Of a DNA stretch of 64,000 nucleotides, positions 12,901 through 23,943 are shown one piece after another; the first letter of the stretch is position 1; every line of letters begins with the position of its first letter. The stretch spans positions 11,396,788 through 11,460,787 of the forward strand of contig CM018690.1 of the NCBI GenBank assembly GCA_009363875.1, in the 5' to 3' direction. This DNA is from Mikania micrantha (Eukaryota; Streptophyta; Magnoliopsida; Asterales; Asteraceae). A program made the translations under genes and the position numbers. The notes beneath the pieces were generated by a model. The model did not search any database, was not told the origin of the DNA, and saw nothing but the letters and a program-made list of their open reading frames with translations.

Positions 12901-13297
12901 ATCAGCAAGAAGTCCACATCTGGAGGATGCCAGTTCCTTGGATCCAGAATCGTGTCATGGCAATGTAAGAAGCAAACATGTGTCTCAAGTTCAACTGCAG
13001 AAGCTGAGTATATTGCTGCCTTCAGTTGCTGTGCATAAGTACTCTGGATTCAAAATCAAATGAAAGACTATGGAGTAGATTTGTCTAATACTCCCATCCA
13101 GATTGACAATTCTAGTGCAATTTCCATAACCAATAATCCAGTAAAACATTCCAAGACCAAGCACAATGACATCAGATACCATTTCATCAGAGATTGTGCA
13201 GAAAAGAAGCTAATACATTTAGTCAAAGTTGATACAGAACACAACTAAGCTGATCTCTTCACCAAGGCTTTTGATGAAGGAAGGTTCAGGTATTTAA
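9904..13297 (+). pseudogene. CopB pol (protease, integrase, RT, RNase H), broken
   Basis: Domain order is copia-type. Protease: WIVDSGCSRHM near 9952-9984. GAG-pre-integrase: LWHRRLCHV near 10364. Integrase: HMDLFG (10558), RPDQGIEF (10749), NGVAERN (10848). RT: from 11890 to about 12840 in one open stretch, with QMNVKSAFLY and the catalytic motif as YFDD near 12386 instead of the usual YVDD. RNase H: AYTDSDYGGC (12870) and STAEAEYIAA (12990). Defects include a stop near 10450, a frameshift at about 10870, stops at 11066, 11171 and 11857, CAA to TAA at 13036-13038 (CopA has CAA), a stop at 13246-13248 and a one-base insertion near 13270. The 382-codon RT/RNase H stretch is the longest intact coding piece of this family here. 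Confidence 0.87.
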
Positions 13298-13766
13298 TCA
13301 CAACTATTGGTATGATCAATTTTGAGTAAGTGCATTTATGTTAAGGTTTAAATGATCCTTCGGAAGATAAACTTAACTTATCTTCTGAGTAGTATTTACT
13401 CATCAGAAGAAATGTTAAGTCTTTCGACGTGTTATTTAATCCTTTATTCGGAAAAAGTCACACTTCTTAAGATATTTATTCTTATGAAAGAATTTATCTT
13501 CCGATATAAATCCTTTGCTTCCAAATACATTTTCTTCTGATCACTCGTCAGAAGCTCATGTCTTCCGAAGCATACATCTCTTTATTGCACAGATTTATTC
13601 TCTTCTGATACTACACGACAAATTTTTGGTGTTTTCTCGGAAGAATATCTTTCATCTTTTGAGGCTCGTTGTGCTACACAGCTGTAACAGAAGACCTTTT
13701 TCTCTTCTGAGTCTCCAGATCTCAAATATTTAATGTGTCATTATATTAAATGCTGACATCCGAAGG
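13298..13766 (+). promoter_or_regulatory. CopB pol-ORF3 spacer with CTTCSGAAG words
   Basis: This non-coding stretch has palindromic words (for example CCTTCGGAAGA near 13360, TCTTCCGAAG near 13560, CTCGGAAGA near 13636). It aligns with the CopA spacer 5983-6358 plus 17109-17325. Toward its right end the two copies become more alike (CTGACATCCGAAGGTATAAA), just before the ORF3 TATA box. Confidence 0.5.
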
Positions 13767-13860
13767 TATAAAAGGTCTCCCGCCCATTCAAATTCTCACT
13801 TCCTTCTTCGACAATTGACAGTTTCTTCTTGAACTAAACCCTAATCATTCTTCTCAAAAA
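13767..13860 (+). promoter_or_regulatory. Candidate internal promoter and leader of CopB ORF3
   Basis: TATAAAA lies at 13767-13773, 94 bp before the ORF3 ATG at 13861. The leader is pyrimidine-rich and contains AAACCCTAA (13836-13844), the telo-box sequence common in plant 5' regions. The same arrangement is at 17326-17427 in CopA. Conservation of TATA box, telo-box and spacing in two diverged copies, while the spacer upstream has drifted, suggests selection. Transcription from here is inferred. Confidence 0.5.
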
Positions 13861-16301
13861 ATGGCTCTCCTTGCATTCAAACCTGCACACAACCTGATTG
13901 CTGAGCTATCTGCTGATCATGATCCCGACTTCGCTCCAATCATCTCGTTTCTTCGTCGGAGTAGGTACTTTACTTCTTTAACCATTAACCCCATGGTGTA
14001 TGAGTTCATCACTAGCAATTTTGGGGTTCGTGTTCTATTATTGATTCTCCAGCTGGTAGACGTCTTTCTGCTACCATTGATGCTCATCCTATTTCCATTT
14101 CTGTGGAAACTATCTGTAGACATCTTAATCTTAATGATGCTACAGGCAGTGCTTCTTTCACACAGGATGAGGTAGCAATGACCTTTAGGTCAATGGGACA
14201 CGAAGGTCCTCTTCCTTCAACTACCTATTTGAAGGGAAGAGTGTCCTATAATTACAAGTATCTCCTACATGTATTTTTGCATTGTTTTTCAAATAAAACT
14301 GGTGGTTGGGATCAAATTCCGTCTGACTTGGCTTCGGTTATTCACAGACTGATTTTCAATCAACTGTTTAATTTTTTGTCTTTTATCTTTAATAACTTGG
14401 CGGACAATGTCGTATCCCAAAGAAATTTTGTATGTATCCCATATTTTTGCAACAAATCTTTAACAGTGAGTTAGCATCTTCGCTCTCACTGACTGGGAAC
14501 ATTTATAAAGGAATCCAAGTCCCCTAATAAAACCTCAAAGTCTACAGCCATTCTTCATCCTCCTCTTCTTCTAGTGCTGTAGGGGAATTCTTGGAGACCG
14601 AACAAGAAAACATCTCTAAGGAATCCAAGTCCCCTGATAAAACCTCAAAGTCCCCTTCTGAGACTAGGTCTCCTTCTGGGACAACAATCCAGGTTACTAT
14701 GGAGAACCCCAATCAAGCCACAAAGTCTATCTCCATGGAACCTGAGTCTCCTCTTGAGACAACATCCAATGAACATATGTCTCCTCTTAAGACGGTGGCT
14801 GTTTATAAGGACCTTTCCTCATATCCTAAGCTCTCTGAGGGTACCACTAAGGAATCTCCCAAGTTGGTTGGTCAACCGGAGGAGGTAGTGAAAGCTAAGG
14901 TTGATTCCGAAGCTGCAGCCGCTTCCGAAGACCCAGTCATACTTGATGATTCCTTCACATAAGAGTTATTTGCCGATGAACCAAATGGTGAGGCTACAGG
15001 ATCTATCTCCTCTAGGGTAAACACAATGGACAAAGGAAAAAGGAAGTTAACCCCAGAAGATGAAACTGAACAGGAGGAAAGGAGGCCGTGATGAAGAAGG
15101 GCCGACCAGACACTTCCCTAGATGGAGAGATACTAAGACTCTCTAGTCTCCTCCCGGAGAAGGGATATGATGTAGATGAGATTTTACTCTGGTCGGTGCC
15201 TAGAATGGCTGAAGAGATTAATAGGGTGCAGCAGCAAGAACAGCCCACAGCTGCATCCAAAGCCGCGGTAGTCCTCTCAAAGAAACAGAAAGAGGATGCC
15301 TATAGAGAAAGGATGAAGAATATCTTATTAAACTATGGATTCTCTAAGCGGAAACTTGCCCCAATGAAGAACTCTACCATGGACATGCACGTAATAGAGA
15401 TCAAATAGAAGATTGCGAGAGAAGAGTTGCCTTCAATGGAGCAAATCCAAGCTCGAAGGAAAATCCTGAACTTAGGCTTAGGGGGAGGAATCACTATTGA
15501 AATTCCTATCTCTGGATCTATAATCAGAGAAGGAGAAGAATTGATGTATGGTGCTTCAAAGGAAGCACTTTTCCCAAAAGAAGAGCCTATCACTCCTCCA
15601 TCCAGTCCTTCTTATGACAATATGCCAATATCCTCAGTGATCAGGATCAATAGGGGTCAAACAAAACAACAAACTACAAACCCTGATCTTGAGGAACAAC
15701 CAAGGATTGAAGGATGGAAGGAGAAAGGGAAGCATTGGATTCCACTGAAGTTGCAGTGGGTTCCATGGTAGAAAAGTCTCCCACTGAAGCAACAATGGCT
15801 TCAACTGATGTTGGAAGAACTCCCACTGAGGATCCAATGGCTTCCACTGAAGCTGAAAGAGCTTCCACTGAAGTAACCGCTTCCACTGGAGCAGAAGCAA
15901 CTCCAGAAACCACTGATGATGATGTTCATGAAAGAGAGCAGGAACAGCCACAAGGAAGTACATCTTCATGTCAAATAGTTCCGTTTAAAAGGCGTGGTCC
16001 TTTCATAAGGAGAAAGACTGCAGCAAGAAGACGACATGATGAAACACCCATAAATGTGTACTTTCCCATTGTTGAATGGAGCTACTTATCCATGGAAAAG
16101 ATATTTGTTTTGAAATTCTGTGATGGAAACATAGTGAAGATCCAGGATTATCAGCTATGTGGTCTCCCTACTCCAAACATCTTTGATCTAGAAAACCTTC
16201 CTCTACTCAATCCAGACAACGACTTTGAAGGAGGACTTGCTACAATACTTGTCCAGAGAAGAGCTGAAAATTTAATAAACAAAGGACATAAGTTTTGGTA
16301 G
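13861..16301 (+). pseudogene. CopB ORF3 (Sirevirus-type extra ORF), broken
   Basis: The start is ATG 13861, reading MALLAFKPAHNLIAELSAD. A frameshift near 14010 moves the frame to a stretch containing GPLPSTTYLKGRVSYNY (about 14205-14255), and more shifts follow. Compared with CopA, about 1.2 kb is missing around 14495-14545. Other pieces recognisable against CopA: a Ser/Pro/Thr-rich part (14591-14962); a region with KKGRPDTSLDGEILRLSSLL (about 15091-15150); a Ser-Thr-Glu repeat tract (15735-15900); and a C-terminal part with YFPIVEWSY (about 16060) ending in TAG at 16299-16301. The position after pol corresponds to the env-like ORF of Sireviruses. I saw no clear signal peptide or membrane segment, so env is only a positional label and the function is unknown. 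Confidence 0.72.
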
Positions 16302-16310
16302 CATCAACCT

Positions 16311-16319
16311 AGGGGAGAC
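16311..16319 (+). other. CopB polypurine tract
   Basis: AGGGGAGAC directly precedes the 3' LTR, where the plus-strand primer is made. CopA has AGGGGGAGAC at 20947-20956 in the same position, with a shared upstream AGCATCARCCT. Confidence 0.85.
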
Positions 16320-17108
16320 TGTAAGGACCTTTAAGGCTGATGCGCACCAAAACATCTCTGGATCAAGTTGTGAACTTTCGGAAGATATACAACCACTGAA
16401 AGATAAGAATTAACCTTTGGAAGAACCATTTATTCTGAAGGATAATTCTACTCCACTGAAAGCTTCCGGTTCCCTATTCAGTGCTTAAAGGTTCAAATCG
16501 ATCAGTGCTTCCGATTGATTATCAGTGCTTCCGATCATCCGTGGTTCCCACGACAAATACTTCCGAAGACTTTCTCTCTGACAAAGATTCTCGATACTTA
16601 TGGAAATAATCAGAGCTGCTTTCTCACCTTCAGAATAACAGAGAAGACATTCCGATGTTAGTCGGCAACAAAGAAGATTTGTCAGACTACAAAGATACTA
16701 AACCGTTAATACATTTTGTTGTTTAAGTATTTATTGTAAAAGTCAATGCAGTCTTTTGTATTAATTGTAATTAATATGGCTAGGCCTGTCAAGACCATAG
16801 TAGATACTAAATTTAGCATACGTTTTTTCTAGTGTTTTGTCTAGCCGTGTATCCTGACGAGGATACAGCTGTAGGTCTTAGTATAAATACGTTCACTTGT
16901 TAGTTAGCAAAACACGAGTGAGTGCTTGACCTAAGTGCTGTAAACTTAATAGTTGAATGCAATATACTTTGACCTTGAATTTACAATTGCTTTCAGTATT
17001 TTGTTTCAAACTGTTTTACAAATCTAGTTGATAGAATTTCCGCATCTATCAACTTTGTAGAAGACAACTTGTGTAAGTGTTGTGTAGATTACATAACTCG
17101 ATCCAACA
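16320..17108 (+). repeat. CopB 3' LTR
   Basis: The LTR is 789 bp (5' LTR 787 bp), from TGTAAGGACC to GATCCAACA, followed by the CTCTC TSD at 17109-17113. Its TATA box is at 16882-16889. Differences from the 5' LTR are scattered, mostly substitutions. Confidence 0.93.
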
Positions 17109-17325
17109 CTCTCCATAACCCTTAAATATGTATCGGAAGCACATTTCTTCCGAAGAACTTTTGTTTGGAAGTCTTCCTTCCGAAAGTTATTCCCTTGGAA
17201 GACTTTTTCTTTCCAAAATCTCCAAGTGTCCCAGTGCATCACGGCTGTCTTGGAAGACCTTTTTCTCTGACATTCCGGATCTCAAAACTAAATGTGTCTC
17301 TATATTATTTGCTGACATCCGAAGG

Positions 17326-17427
17326 TATAAATGGTCTCCTGCTCATTCCATTTTCTCTCACCGTTCCATTTTCAAATCAATTCCCTTGTTTTTTGTTAAA
17401 TTAAACCCTAAATCCTCTTCGATTGCC
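17326..17427 (+). promoter_or_regulatory. Candidate internal promoter and leader of CopA ORF3
   Basis: TATAAAT at 17326-17332 lies 102 bp before ATG 17428. The leader holds AAACCCTAA at 17403-17411. It matches the CopB module at 13767-13860 in order and spacing. The block GCTGACATCCGAAGG just upstream of the TATA box is identical in both copies. Confidence 0.5.
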
Positions 17428-20400
17428 ATGGAATCACTCGCCTTTCGACCTGCTCACAACCTGGTTGCGGAGTTATCAGCTGAACACGGTGCTGATTTCG
17501 CACCAATCATTTCCTTACTTCAAAGGAGCAAGTATCACTTCGCACTCACCGTCAAACCTGTGGTGCATGAATCTCATCACCAACAGTTTTGGCGTTCTTG
17601 CTCTATTGCTTCATCTCCAAATGGTAGAACTCTCATGGCTACCATTGATGCTCATCCCATCTCTATTTCTGTGGAAACCATCTGTCGGCATATTCATCTT
17701 AATGATGCCGTTGGAAGGGTCTCATTCACAAGGGATGAGGTAGCAGTGACCTTCAGGTCATTGGGGTACGAAGGTCCTCTCCCTTCAACAACCTATTTGA
17801 AGGGTAGAGTGTCCTACAATTACAAGTACCTCATACATGTTTTTCTTCACAGTCTGTCTAATAAAACTGGTGGTCGGGATCAAGTCCCCTCTGATTTAGC
17901 TGCAACTATTCATGGCTTGATCTCCAATCAACTTTTTAATTTCTCTGCTTTCATTTTCAATAATTTGGCTGACAATCTTTCGTCACCCACGAAATTTTGT
18001 ATGTATCCCATATTTTTGCAACACATTTTTATCAGTGAGTTGGGATCCTCTCTTTCACTGACTGGGAATATATATAATATCTCCTTGGTTACTGCCAAGG
18101 TTTTTGTACAACTCAAGAAGAAGAGTGCGCAGTTCTCCGGGACTTTCACTCCCATTCTTCCTTCCATGGAGCTCCCTGCTCCTGAAGGTGACAGCTTTGT
18201 AGAACCAACAAATGTTGAACCCACTCCTTCTCCTTCTATCCCACACCCAATAAAAATCACATACAAACGCAAACGAACCCCTGAACAGCTCTTTACAGCT
18301 GTTCGGGCACCTTCTTCTGAACCTACAAAAAAAGGGCAAAAAGAACCGGTAGGGGCCCAGTTCTGCCCAAGGTGCAAGCCACACCTACTGTTTCACCACT
18401 GGTTATTTCTCTAGAACCAATGACTGACCCTCTCCAGCCTGAAAGCCCTCAAAGTATGTCACCATACATACATGAGCATATCCAGAGGGATACCCCCATC
18501 ATGGAGGCTGCTTCTGTCGAAGCAATTCCCTTAGTTCAGGGACTGTCTCCCAGGTCCCCAGGTGATTATAACCCATCAATGCCCCCCACCCATATGTCTA
18601 CCGAGTTTCAAGGGACCTCTGCAATTGCTCTAGATGACCCACTCTCTCCCACTACCCAAACATTAATGAGAGTGGTGACAGAGTTATAAGAATGGTTTCC
18701 AGACCCAGAGCCTTCCAGTACAGAGGTTGACCTCAAAAATTCTGAAGGAGTCAATACAATGGAGGCTACCACTACTGTTGAACCTTCTCAGGTTCTTCAG
18801 AACAGTGGTACAGGCAATAGGATCTCCCCTGTGGCAACTAACATTGCTGATGACTTCCTTGAGGTCATCTTCAATGTGAGGAATCCAGGGAGCCAAGAAA
18901 CCACATCTGGTGGTGGAGGTGCAGGATCTAGGCTCAAGACTCTATTGCCCCATGATTCCACTCAAATGGATGAGGGCACAACCATACAGGAATTGACGGC
19001 CACCATCTCCACCTTACAAGCCAGGGTAGCCCACCTTGATGCTAAGGTTGCTACCATGAAGTGCAGATCCAACAGAAAGATGCTACCATTTTGGACCTTT
19101 GGCGCCGCCCCCCAATCATTTGTCAACCATTTCACCCTGATCCTAGCCAGGTGTCCTCTCTTTCCCTTGATGCTTCCAAAAAGGGGGAGAAGGTACAACC
19201 TATGGGATCAGGATCTCCAGCCAAAGGAGAGGAGGAAGCTACTCAAGAACCCACTCCAGTCTTTGTTAATTTAGACAATGAATGGGATGAGTTCTTGAGA
19301 ACACACTTTCACTATTCTAGTTTTTCCTCCTCTTCTTCCGAAGATGCAGGGGCATCCATGGAGACACAACAAGAGGTCACATCCAACATCTCGATGGAGC
19401 CCAGGATCCAACAGTCCCATTCTAAGACTTCAGCCAAGGTTACCATGGAGGATCCCATTCAGCTGAAATCTCTATCTCCATGGAACCTATGTCCCCTCTT
19501 GGGAAAATAGCTGATGAAAACCTCTCCTCCATTCCTGAGTTCTCTGAGGACACTACAAAGGATCCTTCCAAGGTGGTTGGTCAACTGGAGGAGGTAGTGA
19601 ATGCTAAGGTTAACTCCGAAGCTGCAGCTGCTTCCGAAGGCCCAGTCATACTTGAGGTTACTTCCTCAGAAGAAACATTGGCCAATGAACCAACTGGTGA
19701 GGCCACAGGATCCATCTCCTATGGGTTAAACAAAATGGACAAAGGTAAAAGGAAGTTAACCCCAGAGGAGGAAGCTGTACAAGAGGAGAGGAGGGTACCA
19801 CTTAAGAAGGGCCGACCAGATACTTCCCTGGATGGAGAAATTCTAAGACTTTCTGGTCTCCTCCAGGAGAAGGGATTTGATGTAGATGAGATACTTCTCT
19901 GGTCGGTACCTAGAATGGTCTCTGAGCTAGACAAAGTGCAGCAGCTTGAACAGGCTGCTGCTGCATCCAAAGTTGTGGCAGTTTTCTCTAAGAAACAAAA
20001 GGAGACTGCCTACCGAGAAAAGATGAAGAAGTTCCTGGTGCACTATGGATTTTCTCGGCAGCAGCTTGGTCCAATGAAAAACTCTACCATGGACATGCAC
20101 ATAAGAGACATCAAAAAGAAGACCGCCAAGGGAGAGTTGCCTTCAGTGGAGCATATCCAGGCTTAAAAAGAGACTCTAAATCTTGGCTTTGGGGGAATAA
20201 TAATTTTTGACACACCCCTCTCTGGTCCTGCAATCAGAGAAGGAGAGAAGGTGATGTATGTAGCTGCTTCAGAGGCTATATTTCCAAAGCAAGATCCTCT
20301 CTCCCCTCCATCCAGTCCCTCTTATGATAACATGCCTATATCTTCGGTTATCAAAATAAAAAGAGGAGCCGCATAGAAAACAACCACAGCTCCTGATCCT

Positions 20401-20925
20401 GAGATATCAACAAGGGAGGATGAGAGGAAATCTGAAGAAACAACTGCTGCTAAGGATGCAGCAACAGAGGAAGCTAAAGAAGCTATAGCAGCAGGAGAAA
20501 CTGAGGAAGCGACAACTGTTGAGGGAGCTGGGGAAGCACAGGAGACCAGAGATCAGAGGAACTTAACTTTGGCTACAATCCAGGCAAAGAAAAAGAGAAG
20601 ACAGACTATGGCTAAAAGGAGCAAAAGGATTGTAAGCGCCTCTAACTCTGAGTCTGAACCAGAGCCTAAACGAGGACCAGAGCCCATTAGATCATACATT
20701 CCAATAGTTGTGTGGAGCTTCAATGCACAACAGAATATGTTCACCCTCACAAAATCCAATGGAGGCATAATGGTTCTAGATCTCCTTAGGCTTATGATCA
20801 TTGTTGACCCATTTGTTTATGATCTTGAAATGATCCCTCTCAGCAACCCTGACAATGGCTCTGATGGAAGAATAGTCGTCAAATGGGCTAAGGCAAGGGC
20901 AAAGGTTCTAATGGGAGAAAGATAA
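17428..20925 (+). pseudogene. CopA ORF3 (Sirevirus-type extra ORF), nearly full length but frameshifted
   Basis: This is the longer copy of the third ORF. The first about 328 codons, 17428-18414, are open: MESLAFRPAHNLVAELSAEH, then an N-terminal region with GPLPSTTYLKGRVSYNYKYL near residues 118-137, NQLFNFSAFIFNNLADN near 168-184, and a Pro/Thr-rich tail. The frame shifts near 18375, 19060 and 19480, with stops at 18687-18689, 20164-20166 and about 20374. Later parts include a heptad-like, probably coiled-coil region (18980-19060), KKGRPDTSLDGEILRLSGLL (19804-19863), acidic Ala/Glu-rich sequence (20400-20560) and a C-terminal YIPIVVWSF block (20695). It ends 21 bp before the PPT. I recall similar proteins as uncharacterised retroelement products in plants. 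No catalytic motif was seen. Confidence 0.72.
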
Positions 20926-20956
20926 AAGTTTTGGAAGCATCAGCCTAGGGGGAGAC

Positions 20957-21755
20957 TGTAAGATCATGAAGGCTGGTGCTCTCCAAAACTATCTAAGTCC
21001 TTGTCTCAACTCCCAGAAGTCCAATAGAAGTCTCGGAAGAACAGTGCTATCTTCCGGAAGTAAATGGTTTTCGGAAGGAACCTAAGTTCCTCAGAAGACC
21101 AAGTACCTTCGGAAGATAGCCTTGTTCTTTGAGATCCTCCAAGGAAGACAAAGTCTTCCAAAGACAACTGCTTCCGAATGTATGCTTAACAGCTTCCGAA
21201 GACAAAGACTTCCGAAGACTTGGTTCTGACAAAGATTCCATATACTTATAGAAATAATCAGAACTGCTTTCTGTCATGAAGACCAACAAAGAAGACATTC
21301 CTATGATAGTCAGCAGCAAAGAAGATTTGTCAGAACTACAGAGATATCAAGAATTTAATGCATTTTGTAGTGTAGGCATTTATTGTAAAAGTCAATAGAG
21401 TCTTTTGTATTAATTGTAATTAATATGGCTTGCCTGTCAAGACCATAACAGATACTAGTTTTAGCATTAGTTTGTTTCTAGTATTTTGTCCAGCCTTGTA
21501 TCACTACGAGGATACAGCTGTAGGTTTTAGTATATAATCCTTCGTCTGCAACTTAGCAAGAGTGTGCTTGTGTTTGAACTAAGACTTGTAACCTCAGCAG
21601 TTGAATGCAATATACTTTAACCTTGATTTTATACTTGTCTTCTGTAATTGTTTCAATTTGTTTTGCAAATCAAGTTGATAGAATTTCCGCATCTATCAAT
21701 TTAGTAGAAGATACCTTGTGAAAGTGTTGTGTAAGTTACATAACCCGATTCAACA
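20957..21755 (+). repeat. CopA 3' LTR
   Basis: The LTR is 799 bp, TGTAAGATCATG to CGATTCAACA, after the PPT AGGGGGAGAC. U3 carries at least eight CTTCCGAAG-type words (21050-21215). A TATA box lies at 21531-21538. It is clearly homologous to the CopB LTRs but diverged, showing that CopA belongs to an older or different sublineage. Confidence 0.9.
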
Positions 21756-21760
21756 ATATC

Positions 21761-23940
21761 ACATATTTATTTTCAAGACTCCAAATGAACAATCCAAATA
21801 GAGTACGTTTAAGAGTTTCTTTTTAATATCAGGTTTCACATCTAATATATTTAACTGAGTAGCAGAACAAATCTAATATATTTAATAATCTTTTAAAGGA
21901 TTAGTGAATTAGTGAATTATAATTATAATTGTTAATTATTAGTGAATTAGTGTATCGTTTAATATACTAAATCTGTCTTTCACAAGGACCAGCTAGCTCA
22001 TGTATAATTAAATATTATTTTTAAACAAAGAAAATAAATTTAATTGGCTAACAAAAAAAATAATGATGCTTTTTTGTTTTATCTTTTGTTGTTTATTCAG
22101 TCAATTATAATTTTGTTGCTATATCTTGTCACTTTTATAGCATAATCATGAGCACGATTGCCTCTCAAAAACAGGAAGAATTATGAGGATAATAATTTGG
22201 TCTTTTTACTGGAAACTTTGAATAATTGTAAATGACCCGCTTCAAAATAGGGTCCCTCATGCATTGTTATTTGTTTTATTTATTTCTTTTTTAAATAACC
22301 ACAATGCAACATGTGCAATATATGCTAGTTTTATATATATCTAGTTAATGACTGATTCTATTAATGTTATAATCTAATCATTCTAATAAATTTTAAAACA
22401 AAACATAATTAATCTATATTAATTAATAGAAAACATGTAAGGTATGAAAAATATCTTTATTAAAAAATCACAAAGCAAATAAATTCAGTCAATGTAAATA
22501 ACGTCATAATTCACCATATAATCTCCTGAAACAACCAAAGACCATCATAACCACAGGAAACTGCAGTAACCTCGTAACAGTCGGAAATCATCGTAACTAT
22601 TGGAAACTGTCGTAATGGTTAAAATTTGCTACGTAATTGTCGTAATTGTTGGAAACAACAAGTAACATCCCTACTGCCTATATATTAAATGATCTATATC
22701 TCATTTCAATATGATCTGACATTAGAGACCGGTCTTGACATTTGTTACAGAGACTGGCGTCAATGTACATAATTGTATGATATCAAAAAGAAAATAATTG
22801 TATAGAATTGTAAGTGAATTTAGTTTCATGGCGAAAATTTGTATTATTGGTTTAAAAGATATCAGACCGTAGAATGCATGATAGCAATAACAACAATAGA
22901 GGAATGAGGTGGCACCCAAAGGCCAAAACCACTAGGGAACACCATCCACCCTTGGGGCTACTGTCACAACATGGGAAGGGTTTGTCTAATTATGTCGAAT
23001 AAACCGTTCAACAACTTAAACGATCCTGTTAAAAAACAATCACTTTCTTTCCAATTGTTATTTTCATATTAAAGAAATAAAGTTTCCATAAATATTTTAT
23101 AAACTAAAGAAAATGTCACCACAAATCAACTTCATGTCAATCTTCTTTTCAAACTTTTAGCAACCACAATCTTTTACTCAATGGGATCAGCATCTTTTAA
23201 TTTTGCATCATTGAGCTTAGGCTAATCTTTATTTAGTTTGTTTGAATTTATCAACCATGTTGCAACACTAATGACTCAAATCATTTTCCTTGTTTTTTTT
23301 AAAGCAACTTAACATACAAAAATAAAGTTCATGTGACTGCTAATGAATTTGGTACTTTCTAAGAAGCACAAACTATCATTTTAACCCTTCTCGGGGGATT
23401 CCATCCATCTGCCGAATCACTCATGTTATAATCTTCTACATCCTAGGTCTTCCCGTTCCATCATTTGGTTTTCATGAAATATTATTTTATGAAAAATTAT
23501 TTATATGTTGCTAACATTTTCACATGTAACCCTTGGAAGTGAAGAGAATTTTTTTTATGAGATTTTGAAGACATAGAAAGGCAATATTCTTTTTTAAATT
23601 ATTATGGGATGCAATAAGTAAAAGATCTTTCACTTTGTTATAGAAGTGAACATACAAAGTAGGTCAACCAATATACGAAATTAAACGTGACGCGTGTGAT
23701 GAGTACATGAACATGTCTACAAGAGTTTCTCGAAAAATTCTTTACCTCTTTTGTACCAGTATTATTCAAATGTATGGACGCAAATATTTGTGTCATCTAA
23801 TCAAGAGAGAGAAGGAAATTTTGTTTGCAATTCGCTAATCTATACATGGTTTTCCTGGACTGTTGGACGAAATCAATTGTACGCATTAGGTTTAGATTTG
23901 TCCAATAGTGTAGGATTGGGTAACGCACTTTGCACAACAT
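21761..23940. other. AT-rich intergenic DNA without recognised gene
   Basis: There is no ORF of credible length. A run of degenerate short repeats (GGAAACTGTCGTAAC-like) lies at about 22530-22665. A poly-T/A-rich stretch and scattered simple sequence fill the rest. It is probably old, unrecognisable transposon or spacer DNA. Confidence 0.5.
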
Positions 23941-23943
23941 TTA

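Larger units (their letters stand above)
6359..17108 (+). mobile_element. CopB: Ty1/copia (Sirevirus-like) element with both LTRs and TSD
   Basis: This 10,750-bp element has a 5' LTR at 6359-7145 and a 3' LTR at 16320-17108. It also has a PBS matching initiator tRNA-Met (7148-7159), gag, pol, a third ORF and a PPT (16311-16319). The 5-bp TSD CTCTC is perfect (6354-6358 and 17109-17113). It sits inside CopA, a member of its own family, in the spacer between pol and ORF3. By-eye comparison of the LTRs gives roughly 5% difference, so it is not recent. All three ORFs carry stops or frameshifts, so it is non-autonomous as it stands. Confidence 0.93.
1410..21755 (+). mobile_element. CopA: decayed Ty1/copia (Sirevirus-like) element, interrupted by CopB
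   Basis: CopA consists of 1410-6358 plus 17109-21755, split by CopB at a CTCTC target site. It starts inside gag because a gypsy LTR ends at 1409, so its 5' LTR, PBS and first part of gag must lie upstream of the window or be lost. It keeps the gag 3' part, pol in the copia order (protease, integrase, RT, RNase H), a spacer rich in CTTCCGAAG words, a third ORF, a PPT (20947-20956) and a 799-bp 3' LTR (20957-21755). The base pairs after the LTR, ATATC (21756-21760), are the predicted right TSD. Several stops and frameshifts make it non-coding. The third ORF and large gag suggest the Sirevirus (SIRE/Maximus) lineage. Confidence 0.85.

Noticed and set aside
17928..18377. Open frame of 149 codons, minus strand
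   Set aside because: Antisense of the CopA ORF3; no domain and no family support.
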